From Paludibacteraceae bacterium (lineage in GTDB: Bacteria; Bacteroidota; Bacteroidia; Bacteroidales; Paludibacteraceae), in the NCBI GenBank assembly GCA_017546705.1, contig JAFYSB010000005.1, forward strand, positions 26,799 through 90,798: a stretch of 64,000 bases of DNA. Reading direction: 5' to 3'. The position numbers were made by a program, and so were the translations under genes. Shown here one piece after another: positions 1-7,945 of the stretch (position 1 is the stretch's first letter; each line of letters starts with the position of its first letter). Under the pieces are notes generated by a model, which was given only the letters and a program-made list of their open reading frames with translations, was not told the DNA's origin and did no database searches.

Positions 1-1541
1 GGCTCAATAGGTGTATAACGGATATTGGCACGAGGCGAGAAAACGGGTTTGTCCAAGAGAGAATGCTGCTCCAAACGACCACCTACGAGGATAGACCATT
101 GCTTGTTTTTCCACTCATTTTGAACGTATCCTCCTCCGAGATGTACGCGCTGGAGGGTGTTGCGGTCGTAGCCAAGAATCTGGTCGCGGAGTTGGTTGTA
201 GGAGTATTCCGCACCTGCACTAAGGTCGGCATTCATGATGCCACATGGATAAGAGAAACGGTATTGTGCACCTGTAACGGACACAATATCGGTAGATTTG
301 CCATAGGCGTTGGGATTGTAGTTGGTGCCGAAATAGCTATCGCGAGCGATATGTTGGAAACTGGTATAGACGCTTACAAAGTGCTTATTGTCAGCGGTGT
401 ACATATCCCATTTGGCTGTAGCCGCATCGATGTTATGCTTGAGTTGCTCGGTGAGTGGCGACTCGTGTGGTTGGAGGCTATCAATACCATAACCGCCACG
501 GCGAAACTCGGTGGTATGGTGGTATTCCGCTGTGATCTTGGAGTAGTCGGATGTCTTGAAATAAGAGCGGAAGCCAACTGTCGTGGAGTTGAGGTGTGGG
601 ATGTCGGAATAGCCATCGTTGTCGCGGTCGTATTGCTGGCGGTTGCGTTGTACGCCAAAGAGGAAGAGTCCTGCTTTTTGGTTTTCAGACACGACACTGG
701 CGTTCATGTTGGTGTTGATATCGTAGGTGCCTGTCTGAGTGAAAGCACTTGAGTTGCTGATATTTAACGAGTTGCGGCTCGGTTCTTTGGTGATGATATT
801 CACGACACCTGCGATGGCATTGGCACCATAGAGTGCGCTACCGCCACCACGAATCACTTCGATACGATCCACCATACCTGCAGGCAGTTGCTCCAAACCA
901 TAAACTGAAGCGAGGGAAGAGAAGATTGGGCGGGAGTCCATGAGAATTTGGGTGTATTGTCCTTCCAAGCCGTTGATACGAATCTGTGGTACACCGCAGT
1001 TAGAACACGTCTCTTCCACACGCAAGCCCGTTTGGAAATTGAGCACATCTGCCATGGAGTTGGAGGTAGTGGACTCAATGATAAGCGGCGGAATGACATT
1101 GACAATGGTCGCTACTTCGCGTTGTTTGGTTTCGTACTTATTAGCAGTAACCACCACATTATCAATCATAAAGGATGTCTCGGCAATTGCCACATTCATC
1201 TCGATGAGGGTATCTCGGCGAAGGGTAACGGTACGTTTCTCCGTCTCGTATCCCATCATTGAGAAGACGATGGTGAGTTCGCCTTCGGGAAGGTTCTTGA
1301 GATAGAAGTGTCCTGATTCATCGGTCAGACAACCAAGGGCGGTACCTTCCACTTGCACATTGACAAAAGAAAGATGCTCCTTGGTGTGCGCATCTAAGAC
1401 GTGTCCCGCGATATGGGCGTCGGACTTCTTCTCGTGGTGGTGATGGTGGTGATGATTGTGATGATCTTGCGCTAAAATAGGCATATGGCTCACCAAGAGG
1501 CAAGCAACGACAGAAAAGAAAATGAGTGTTTTTTTGTTCAT
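1..1541 (-). CDS. TonB-dependent outer-membrane receptor, His-rich N-terminus (3' end beyond window)
   Basis: Minus-strand gene whose ATG is at 1541-1539; the frame stays open to base 1, so the C-terminal barrel is cut off by the window edge. The translation starts with a signal peptide (MNKKTLIFFSVVACLLVSHM...), then a metal-binding-looking stretch DHHNHHHHHHHEKK, a CarboxypepD_reg-like beta domain (IAGHVLDA..., about residues 44-125), a plug with a CSNCG cysteine pair and the segment IEVIRGGGSALYGANAIAGV, then barrel strands. It belongs to the outer-membrane active transporters driven by TonB-ExbBD. The polyhistidine suggests a transition-metal substrate (Zn, Cu, Ni or Fe chelate), which is inference. 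A -7/-33 promoter lies at 1748-1778, giving a leader of about 200 nt made largely of 11-bp repeats. Confidence 0.93.
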   Translation of the reverse strand, partial: MNKKTLIFFSVVACLLVSHMPILAQDHHNHHHHHHHEKKSDAHIAGHVLDAHTKEHLSFVNVQVEGTALGCLTDESGHFYLKNLPEGELTIVFSMMGYETEKRTVTLRRDTLIEMNVAIAETSFMIDNVVVTANKYETKQREVATIVNVIPPLIIESTTSNSMADVLNFQTGLRVEETCSNCGVPQIRINGLEGQYTQILMDSRPIFSSLASVYGLEQLPAGMVDRIEVIRGGGSALYGANAIAGVVNIITKEPSRNSLNISNSSAFTQTGTYDINTNMNASVVSENQKAGLFLFGVQRNRQQYDRDNDGYSDIPHLNSTTVGFRSYFKTSDYSKITAEYHHTTEFRRGGYGIDSLQPHESPLTEQLKHNIDAATAKWDMYTADNKHFVSVYTSFQHIARDSYFGTNYNPNAYGKSTDIVSVTGAQYRFSYPCGIMNADLSAGAEYSYNQLRDQILGYDRNTLQRVHLGGGYVQNEWKNKQWSILVGGRLEQHSLLDKPVFSPRANIRYTPIE

Positions 1542-1569
1542 ATAGTTGGTTTATTTTATAACAATGTAT

Positions 1570-1701
1570 CGGAATAATGACGGTATTCCTTCGGTACTCC
1601 TATATTAACAACCCGATTATCCTACGTATATCTTACGTGTATCTTACGTATATCCTACGTATATCCTACGTAATTGATAGCGTAAAGATAATACAACGAT
1701 A
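1570..1701. repeat. 11-bp degenerate tandem array A (CGTATATCCTA)
   Basis: Twelve consecutive 11-base units start at 1570, 1581, 1592 and so on to 1691. The core five (1614-1668) are CGATTATCCTA, CGTATATCTTA, CGTGTATCTTA, CGTATATCCTA and CGTATATCCTA. Outer units are weaker (CGGTATTCCTT, CGGTACTCCTA, CGTAATTGATA) but keep the phase. The reverse complement of the unit, TAGGATATACG, is the unit of the array at 20242-20296. The array fills most of the 406-base divergent gap between the receptor and the LuxR-type gene. Confidence 0.85.
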
Positions 1702-1747
1702 ACACACAAGGTATGAAGATAAAGGGTTAATCCGAAGAAATCGAGTG

Positions 1748-1778
1748 CAAAGGTAGTGGTTTTGTGTGAATTAGACAA
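1748..1778 (-). promoter_or_regulatory. Bacteroidota promoter for the first TonB receptor
   Basis: Read on the minus strand, TACCTTTG (1755-1748) is a perfect -7 element with TTG (1778-1776) exactly 20 bases upstream. It predicts a start near 1742 and puts the 11-bp repeat array inside the receptor's 5' untranslated region. Confidence 0.75.
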
Positions 1779-1880
1779 TTTTTTTAGACAGTTTCCCCAT
1801 TATTTGGGATAGGCAGATGGACAAGTGCGGAATGAATTTGGCATTAGTTGTCCCCAGAAATGGTTATTTTGGAAATTTGA

Positions 1881-1912
1881 TTTGCATATATGAATATTTT
1901 TCAGTAACTTTG
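1881..1912 (+). promoter_or_regulatory. Promoter for the hemerythrin-LuxR regulator
   Basis: TTTG at 1881-1884, then 20 bases, then TAACTTTG at 1905-1912. The predicted start is near 1918, about 30 bases before the first ATG. Confidence 0.75.
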
Positions 1913-1947
1913 CAGCGTTTTTAACGTAAAGGTCTTCCCTCTTATCT

Positions 1948-2850
1948 ATGGGGGAAGAATTATTGTGGTTGCGTGTGATGTATAAAGCTACGGATAAAAT
2001 ATGTGATTTGATGTCGCGTGAGGAAGATGCGATACATGTGATTAGTCGGTTTGGCTTGACGATGGGCGTTGGCGAGCAGACTATTGCAGAGGCATGCGCA
2101 AGCAATAACGTGCATACACCTACCTTTCTTGCGGTGATCAATTACAAGGTGTACAAGCAACGTGCTTTGCCTGCGGATATTGATATTGCTACGTTGCAAC
2201 GCTATTTGCGCAATGCACATACCTATTTTTTGGATTTCCGCTTGCCCTATTTGCGTCGTTCGCTGATAGAAGCGATTATTCCAGCCGATCCAAGTTCGAA
2301 GATACCGATGTTGATATTGCGGTGTTATGATGAGTTTGCGGAGGAAATTCGCACGCATATTGAGCATGAAAATGCAGGTATGTTTGAGGAACATACGCAT
2401 GATGATCAACGCATTACGGATAAACTGAGTGAGATTAAGAACCTGATAATCAAGTATTATCCATCCGATCAGACGATGCAGAATGGTTCTGTGACTTATA
2501 CGTTGATTAGTGTGATGAGCGATTTGTGGCATACGGAGCAAGATTTTGCGGATCATTGTGCGATAGAGGATGATATATTGCGCCCAGCCCTGAGTAGTTT
2601 GCCAGAAAATCAGCCGTTGCAAACAGCGAAACAAGAGGTAGAGGCATTGAGTGAGCGTGAATTGGAGGTGTTGATTCAAGTGGTGAAAGGACTGAGCAAC
2701 AAGGAGATAGCCGATGTGCTATGCATTTCTACACATACGGTAATCACTCATCGCAAGAATATCACACGTAAGTTGAATATACATTCTACCGCAGGATTGA
2801 CAATTTATGCGATCGTCAATAAGTTGATTAATCTGGATGCTTTAGAATAA
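1948..2850 (+). CDS. LuxR-type regulator with DUF542-like and hemerythrin-like N-terminus
   Basis: 300 residues. The C-terminus (about 232-295) is a classic LuxR/GerE helix-turn-helix: LSERELEVLIQVVKGLSNKE, then IADVLCISTHTVITHRKNI. The N-terminus resembles the RIC/YtfE/ScdA repair protein. Residues about 15-65 look like its DUF542 domain but have TMG where the family carries CC. Residues about 88-215 look like a hemerythrin four-helix bundle, with possible iron ligands H91, H137, E141, H195, H203 and E207. Hemerythrin domains bind di-iron and respond to O2 or NO, so a redox- or NO-sensing regulator is the likely role; targets are unknown. There is no receiver domain. The start could also be the ATG at 1978, which fits the DUF542 boundary better. 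dacB follows 16 bases later. Confidence 0.85.
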   Translation: MGEELLWLRVMYKATDKICDLMSREEDAIHVISRFGLTMGVGEQTIAEACASNNVHTPTFLAVINYKVYKQRALPADIDIATLQRYLRNAHTYFLDFRLPYLRRSLIEAIIPADPSSKIPMLILRCYDEFAEEIRTHIEHENAGMFEEHTHDDQRITDKLSEIKNLIIKYYPSDQTMQNGSVTYTLISVMSDLWHTEQDFADHCAIEDDILRPALSSLPENQPLQTAKQEVEALSERELEVLIQVVKGLSNKEIADVLCISTHTVITHRKNITRKLNIHSTAGLTIYAIVNKLINLDALE

Positions 2851-2866
2851 AGCAAGGCAATAACGG

Positions 2867-4246
2867 ATGTTCAAACTTTTACTAATATTATCCATACTTA
2901 CGAGCCATCCCGATACGCGAGATGCCAATATGGGTGTGCTGATTTGCGATTATCATTCGGGAGACACCATTGACGCCTTCCGTGCGAACTCCGTCATACC
3001 ACCCGCTTCGACGATGAAACTGCTCACAACAGCGACTGCTTTGGAGATGTGGGGAGGAGATTATTGCATCAAGACGCCGATTACCTATTCAGGGTATATT
3101 CAGGACGGTACGTTGCATGGGAATCTGTATATTGAGGGACGCGGTGACCCGACGTTTGGTTCGCGGTATGTAGGTAGTCACTCGTTTATGTACCGTTGGC
3201 TGCGTGGGGTACGCAATGCGGGTATCAAGCATATTACGGGTTCGGTAGTAGGCGATGCGAGTTATTTTGACGGCAATGCGCTGAATCCATCGTGGTTGTG
3301 GGAAGATGCGGGTAACTATTATGCACCAGGTATATTTGCGCTATCGTATTTGGATAACACGATGAATATTGTGCTGCAAAGTGGTCCTGTGGGCAGTATT
3401 GCTACGGTGTTGAACACTACGCCGCAGGTGCCAGAGGTGGAGTTTGAGAATCATATTCGCTGCACACATATCTCTTATGATGGGGCATTTGTGCATGGAG
3501 TGCCCTATAGTAATCGCAGGTATTTAGTAGGAAGTGTACCATCGAATCGGCAGACTTTTGGTGTGAAAGGCGATTTACCCAACCCACCATTGATTTTGGC
3601 AAGGGACTTTACAAATGTACTTGTGAGCGGAGGTATACAGGTGGATGGGGAAGCGACATATCTGAGTGAAAAGCCACAGCATGGCGCGGCAAGAACGGAA
3701 TTGTTTGTATATGAAAGTGAGCCATTGTCGGAGATTATTCGTCATACGAATCATGAGTCGGATAACCTGTATGCGGAGATGCTATTCCGCATATTTGGTT
3801 CGAAATATTCAATACCATGTACCATCCATAATGCATCGGATTTTGTACGTGAATACTGGAAGAATCACGGTGTGAGTTTTAGAAGTGCCAAGATTTTGGA
3901 TGGTTGTGGATTAGCTCCTCAAAATACCATATCGCCTGCGATGTACGTGCAACTATTGCGGTATATGTATGGATCAAGGAACAAAGACGTATTCATCGAA
4001 TCATTGCCATGTAGCGGCGAAAGTGGGACATTGAGTTCGTTTTTGCGCGACACTCCGTTGCATGGCAAGGTATGTGCAAAGAGCGGTACCATCGGAGGAA
4101 CGAAGAACTATGCGGGATATATCTTCTTGCCCGACGGCCGGGTATGGGTGTTCGCGGTGATGGTGAATAGCGCTAACTGCAAAACAAGAAAAATACAGCG
4201 CGTGATAGAACAATATTTGTTGGATGTATATAAAGCAAACACATAG
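2867..4246 (+). CDS. dacB: D-alanyl-D-alanine carboxypeptidase/endopeptidase, PBP4 (S13) family
   Basis: 459 residues beginning with a short hydrophobic export signal (MFKLLLILSIL). The three penicillin-binding motifs are present: SxxK as STMK (S48-K51), SxN as SDN (298-300) and KSGT (from K405). The gap between the first two motifs holds the inserted domains typical of S13 enzymes. They act in the periplasm, trimming pentapeptide stems and cutting D-Ala-mDAP crosslinks. The gene lies 16 bases after the LuxR-type gene and its 3' end overlaps birA by 23 bases, so the three genes are probably one transcript from the 1881 promoter. Confidence 0.94.
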   Translation: MFKLLLILSILTSHPDTRDANMGVLICDYHSGDTIDAFRANSVIPPASTMKLLTTATALEMWGGDYCIKTPITYSGYIQDGTLHGNLYIEGRGDPTFGSRYVGSHSFMYRWLRGVRNAGIKHITGSVVGDASYFDGNALNPSWLWEDAGNYYAPGIFALSYLDNTMNIVLQSGPVGSIATVLNTTPQVPEVEFENHIRCTHISYDGAFVHGVPYSNRRYLVGSVPSNRQTFGVKGDLPNPPLILARDFTNVLVSGGIQVDGEATYLSEKPQHGAARTELFVYESEPLSEIIRHTNHESDNLYAEMLFRIFGSKYSIPCTIHNASDFVREYWKNHGVSFRSAKILDGCGLAPQNTISPAMYVQLLRYMYGSRNKDVFIESLPCSGESGTLSSFLRDTPLHGKVCAKSGTIGGTKNYAGYIFLPDGRVWVFAVMVNSANCKTRKIQRVIEQYLLDVYKANT

Positions 4247-4976
4247 CACCTCCACCTTGTTGCGTGAGCAATATTCTGATGCTCTGCCCCATCTCTACAC
4301 TATCCGAACGGATTTTCAGACGGCAGGGCGTGGACAAGCAGGTAATAGTTGGGAGAGCGAAGAAGGAAAGAATTTGCTATTTTCTACATTGCTGCGCTAT
4401 GAGGGGATACTTGCGACAAAACAATGGCGATTGTCTATGTTGGTAGCAGTAGCGCTTTGGGAAACATTGACGAAGTATTTGCCACAAGAGCAACTGACTA
4501 TCAAATGGCCAAATGATATTTATTTTGGAGATAAAAAATTGGTAGGCATCCTGATTGAGAATAGTTTGGTAGGACAATATGTGGGGTACAGTATAGCGGG
4601 GATAGGGGTGAATGTGAATCAAACGGAATGGCAAAGCAATGCACCTAATCCCATATCAATGAAACAAATAACAGGTAAAGACTGTGATGTGGAGGAAGTA
4701 ATGGAGGAGTGGATTACTGCGATGAAATCGTGGGAAAAGTGCACAACAGAAGCAATTAAAGCGATGTATATGCAACATATCTACAGAGGGACGGGGTGGC
4801 ATAATTATGTGGAAAGAGAAGTGAGTTTGCAACCTACATCCATCGCAAAACAAGGAATAGATGGCGTTTTTAGGGCTGAATTGGTGGGAATTTCGGAACA
4901 AGGGGAATTGATATTGCGAAAAGAAAACAACGAAGAGCAAGCATATCATTTTAAGCAAATACGCTTTGTAATATAA
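4224..4976 (+). CDS. birA: Biotin--[acetyl-CoA-carboxylase] ligase (catalytic type, no HTH)
   Basis: 250 residues. It activates biotin to biotinyl-AMP and transfers it to the lysine of biotin carboxyl carrier proteins. Seen: GRGQAG (35-40, the GRGRxG biotin/ATP loop with Q replacing the second R), KWPND (94-98), KKLVGIL (104-110, catalytic lysine) and GIGVNVN (126-132), then a short C-terminal cap domain. The N-terminal DNA-binding domain of E. coli BirA is absent, so it should be only a ligase. Its start lies inside the end of dacB (23-base overlap in another frame), implying coupled translation. Confidence 0.93.
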   Translation: MYIKQTHSTSTLLREQYSDALPHLYTIRTDFQTAGRGQAGNSWESEEGKNLLFSTLLRYEGILATKQWRLSMLVAVALWETLTKYLPQEQLTIKWPNDIYFGDKKLVGILIENSLVGQYVGYSIAGIGVNVNQTEWQSNAPNPISMKQITGKDCDVEEVMEEWITAMKSWEKCTTEAIKAMYMQHIYRGTGWHNYVEREVSLQPTSIAKQGIDGVFRAELVGISEQGELILRKENNEEQAYHFKQIRFVI

Positions 4977-5010
4977 ACATTGAAACTAATTAAAAAACCA
5001 TATAAATATT

Positions 5011-6141
5011 ATGAAATCTATTATCATTACTGGTGGCGCAGGTTTTATTGGCAGCCACGTTGTACGTTTGTTCGTAAACAAGTATCCTGAATATCGCATT
5101 ATTAATGTGGATAAATTGACTTATGCGGGTAACCTGGCCAATCTCAAAGACATTGAGGACAAACCAAATTATCGTTTTGTGAAAGCAGATATCTGCGATT
5201 TTGATACCATGTATGCTCTAATGCAAGAGGAGCATGTGACTGGTATCATCCACCTCGCAGCTGAAAGCCATGTGGATCGCTCAATCAAGGATCCATTTAC
5301 CTTTGCTCGCACCAATGTGATGGGTACGCTCTCACTCTTGCAAGCAGCAAAGCTCTACTGGGAAGCACAACCAGAGAAATATGAAGGAAAACGCTTCTAC
5401 CACATCTCAACCGACGAGGTATATGGCGCATTGGAGATGACCCACCCAGAGGGCATTGAACCTCCATTCTCCACTCAAGCATCTTCTGAACACCATGAGG
5501 CATATGGTGAGGATTTCTTCTTGGAAACTACTAAGTACAATCCACACAGCCCATATTCAGCATCCAAGGCAAGTAGCGACCACTTTGTACGTGCGTTCCA
5601 CGACACTTATGGCATGCCTACCATTGTAACTAACTGCTCCAATAACTATGGCCCATATCAATTCCCAGAGAAGTTGATTCCGTTGTTTATCAATAATATT
5701 CGTCATCGCAAACCATTGCCAGTATATGGCAAGGGAGAGAATGTACGTGATTGGTTGTATGTGGAAGACCACGCGCGCGCCATTGATTTGATTTTCCATC
5801 AAGGTACTGTGGCAGAAACCTATAATATCGGCGGTTTCAACGAGTGGAAGAACATTGATATTATCAAGGTCGTTATCAATACTGTGGATCGTTTGCTCGG
5901 TCGAAAAGAAGGTGAGGATATGGATTTAATCACCTACGTAACCGACCGTGCAGGACACGATATGCGCTATGCTATTGACTCACGCAAGTTGCAAGCTGAA
6001 TTGGGTTGGGAACCATCTTTGCAATTTGAAGAGGGTATTGAAAAGACTGTTCGTTGGTACCTCGAGCATCAAGAGTGGATGGATAACATCACTTCTGGCG
6101 AATACGAGAAATACTACGATGACATGTACAAAAATCGTTAA
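5011..6141 (+). CDS. rfbB: dTDP-glucose 4,6-dehydratase
   Basis: 376 residues. An extended short-chain dehydrogenase that makes dTDP-4-keto-6-deoxyglucose, an early step to dTDP-rhamnose and related sugars. Seen: GGAGFIGSH near the N-terminus (NAD site), DKLTYAGNL, the catalytic TDE (134-136) and YSASK (Y182, K186). It is slightly longer than many homologues because of an acidic insert at about 141-172. No rfbA, rfbC or rfbD is adjacent, so the other steps lie elsewhere. A 34-base AT-rich gap separates it from birA; no clear -7 element is visible there. Confidence 0.95.
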   Translation: MKSIIITGGAGFIGSHVVRLFVNKYPEYRIINVDKLTYAGNLANLKDIEDKPNYRFVKADICDFDTMYALMQEEHVTGIIHLAAESHVDRSIKDPFTFARTNVMGTLSLLQAAKLYWEAQPEKYEGKRFYHISTDEVYGALEMTHPEGIEPPFSTQASSEHHEAYGEDFFLETTKYNPHSPYSASKASSDHFVRAFHDTYGMPTIVTNCSNNYGPYQFPEKLIPLFINNIRHRKPLPVYGKGENVRDWLYVEDHARAIDLIFHQGTVAETYNIGGFNEWKNIDIIKVVINTVDRLLGRKEGEDMDLITYVTDRAGHDMRYAIDSRKLQAELGWEPSLQFEEGIEKTVRWYLEHQEWMDNITSGEYEKYYDDMYKNR

Positions 6142-6165
6142 TTTTTAAATCCCATTTTTTAGGTA

Positions 6166-6196
6166 TTGCGCACAAAAGAAAATCGCAGTACCTTTG
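6166..6196 (+). promoter_or_regulatory. Promoter abutting the FeoB-like start
   Basis: TTG at 6166-6168, 20 bases, TACCTTTG at 6189-6196. Transcription should start at about 6201-6204, on top of the annotated GTG. Either the message is leaderless or translation begins further in. Confidence 0.7.
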
Positions 6197-6200
6197 CAAT

Positions 6201-7934
6201 GTGAATCAAAACACATCGGAATATATTGAGAATGGCATCCAAATTCAGGAGGTAGATGCTCGTGAATTGGAGGTGCAACTAGTTCGTACCGCGGCGCTGA
6301 TGGATAGGCATCAGCCGTTCGTGGTATTGCTGACGCATTACGATGAGTTGGTGCAGACCGAGCACGCGTTGGATTATCATTTGCTGAGCCGACTGCTGGG
6401 TGTGCGCATTGGTTTGGTGGAAGAAAAAGCTGCGATTTTGGCAGAGGAAGATAGTTTCCGCCACGTGCATGTGAGTTATGGAAAGGATGTGGAGGAGGCG
6501 ATAGCCCGTGTGATAGACGTAATCGTCACCTTGCCGAATGTGCGCGAGAAATACTCCAAACGCTATATGGCAGTGCGTATGTTGGAGCGCCCCGATGAGA
6601 TGTTGGCATTGTTGCCACATAGCGAGGAGCTGATTCGCGTGGCAGCCGAACAGAGAGCACGACTACTATACGAATATGGTAAGACAGCCAAGGAAGTGAT
6701 TGCACAAGCACGTCGCGGCTTTGTGCATGGTGCATTGGAGGAGACACTGACCCACGCGAAGCATGACTCGGGACACTCTGTGGCAGACAAGATAGATAAG
6801 GTGTTGACCAACAGATGGATAGGCTTGCCCGTGTTGCTCTTGGTGCTATATGGCGTGTTTGAATGTACTTTCACGTTGGGAGCTTATCCACAGCAGTGGA
6901 TCACTATGGGGGTGGAGGCATTGGCGGAATGGTTACGCGGAATGATGCCCGTAGTATGGTGGAGCAGTTTGCTTCTGGACGGCGTGCTATTGGGTATAGG
7001 TGCGGTATTGGCATTCCTGCCGAATATCATCATCATGTTCTTCTTTTTGAGTTTGATGGAGGACTCGGGCTACATGGCGCGTGTGGCATATACGATGGAT
7101 AAATGGATGCACCGAATTGGTTTGCACGGTAGCTCGTTTATCCCAATGCTGATGGGTTTTGGATGTAATGTGCCTGCCATCATGGCAGCTAAGGATATTA
7201 CCAATAAGAAAGATCGTGCACTGACGATGCTGATGGTGCCATTCATGAGTTGTTCAGCTCGTCTGCCAGTATATATGCTGTTTGTGGGAGCATTCTTTGC
7301 AGAGCAAAAAGCATTGGTGATGATGTCGCTATATGTGTTGGGCGTGGTGTTGAGTATATTGTTTGCGTGGATCATGCAACAAACGAAGGCGTTCCGTCAA
7401 CCTAAGCACGACTACGTGAGCGAATTGCCACCCTATCGCCGTCCTACCTTGCGTAATACGGGATTGCACATCTGGGAGCGTATAGCCGATTACTTGCAGA
7501 AGATACCTGCAGTGATTATCTGGGCGAGTGTAATCATTTGGGCATTGACGTATTTCCCTACGGGTAATATGTCGGATATGGAGCATAGTTATTTGGCCAT
7601 GATTGGTCATTGGATAGAGCCTGTGGTACGCCCATTGGGCTTTGATTGGAAGATGTCTGTTTGCCTGCTGACGGGTTTACCAGCGAAAGAAGCGATTGTA
7701 TCCACAATGGGTATTCTGTACCCATCGGATGCGGCATTGTCGGCATTCACACCCTTGACAGCATATGCATTTATGGCTTTTGTGCTGTTGTATTTCCCTT
7801 GTGTGGCAACGATCACCACATTGCGCAAGGAGTTGGGCAGAAAATGGGCATGGTATAGTTTGGTGCAGTCGATGATACTGGCGTGGGTGGTGAGTTTTGT
7901 GATATACCAGGTTGGTTTAGTGTTTAGTGTTTAA
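6201..7934 (+). CDS. feoB: FeoB-like iron/metal permease lacking the N-terminal half of the GTPase domain
   Basis: 577 residues against the usual 700-830 for Bacteroidota FeoB. The membrane part is complete: GFGCNVPA (319-326), SCSARLPVY (350-358), LPAKEAIVS and FPCVATITT, with about 8-10 membrane segments after residue 205. FeoB proteins import ferrous iron (some import Mn). The first about 110 residues match only the back half of the G domain. G1 (GxxxxGKS/T), switch I and G3 (DxxG) are missing, and the expected G4 NxxD reads T45-H-Y-D48. Upstream is 60 bases of noncoding DNA, then rfbB. The GTG start sits at the predicted transcription start; the next in-frame ATG is at 6300 (residue 34). 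It may be a GTP-independent paralogue or a decaying gene with an intact membrane domain. TonB receptor and HMA genes follow. Confidence 0.85.
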   Translation: MNQNTSEYIENGIQIQEVDARELEVQLVRTAALMDRHQPFVVLLTHYDELVQTEHALDYHLLSRLLGVRIGLVEEKAAILAEEDSFRHVHVSYGKDVEEAIARVIDVIVTLPNVREKYSKRYMAVRMLERPDEMLALLPHSEELIRVAAEQRARLLYEYGKTAKEVIAQARRGFVHGALEETLTHAKHDSGHSVADKIDKVLTNRWIGLPVLLLVLYGVFECTFTLGAYPQQWITMGVEALAEWLRGMMPVVWWSSLLLDGVLLGIGAVLAFLPNIIIMFFFLSLMEDSGYMARVAYTMDKWMHRIGLHGSSFIPMLMGFGCNVPAIMAAKDITNKKDRALTMLMVPFMSCSARLPVYMLFVGAFFAEQKALVMMSLYVLGVVLSILFAWIMQQTKAFRQPKHDYVSELPPYRRPTLRNTGLHIWERIADYLQKIPAVIIWASVIIWALTYFPTGNMSDMEHSYLAMIGHWIEPVVRPLGFDWKMSVCLLTGLPAKEAIVSTMGILYPSDAALSAFTPLTAYAFMAFVLLYFPCVATITTLRKELGRKWAWYSLVQSMILAWVVSFVIYQVGLVFSV

Positions 7935-7935
7935 C
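7915..7935. repeat. Heptad repeat at the feoB-like 3' end
   Basis: Three 7-base units, GTTTAGT, GTTTAGT and GTTTAAC, encode the last residues (LVFSV) and stop of the FeoB-like gene. The same heptad occurs four times at 44305-44332. Confidence 0.7.
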
Positions 7936-7945
7936 GGAAGAGGTT

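Noticed and set aside
63-752. Long open plus-strand frame of 229 codons near the left edge
   Set aside because: It is antisense to the TonB receptor, whose translation shows a signal peptide, plug and barrel motifs; the plus frame shows none.
1570-1701. CRISPR array interpretation of the repeat arrays
   Set aside because: Units are 11 bases and contiguous, with no spacers and no cas genes in the window.
6142-6200. Missing GTPase half of the FeoB-like gene hidden in another frame upstream
   Set aside because: Only 59 bases separate it from rfbB, and all three frames there lack GxxxxGKS or DxxG.
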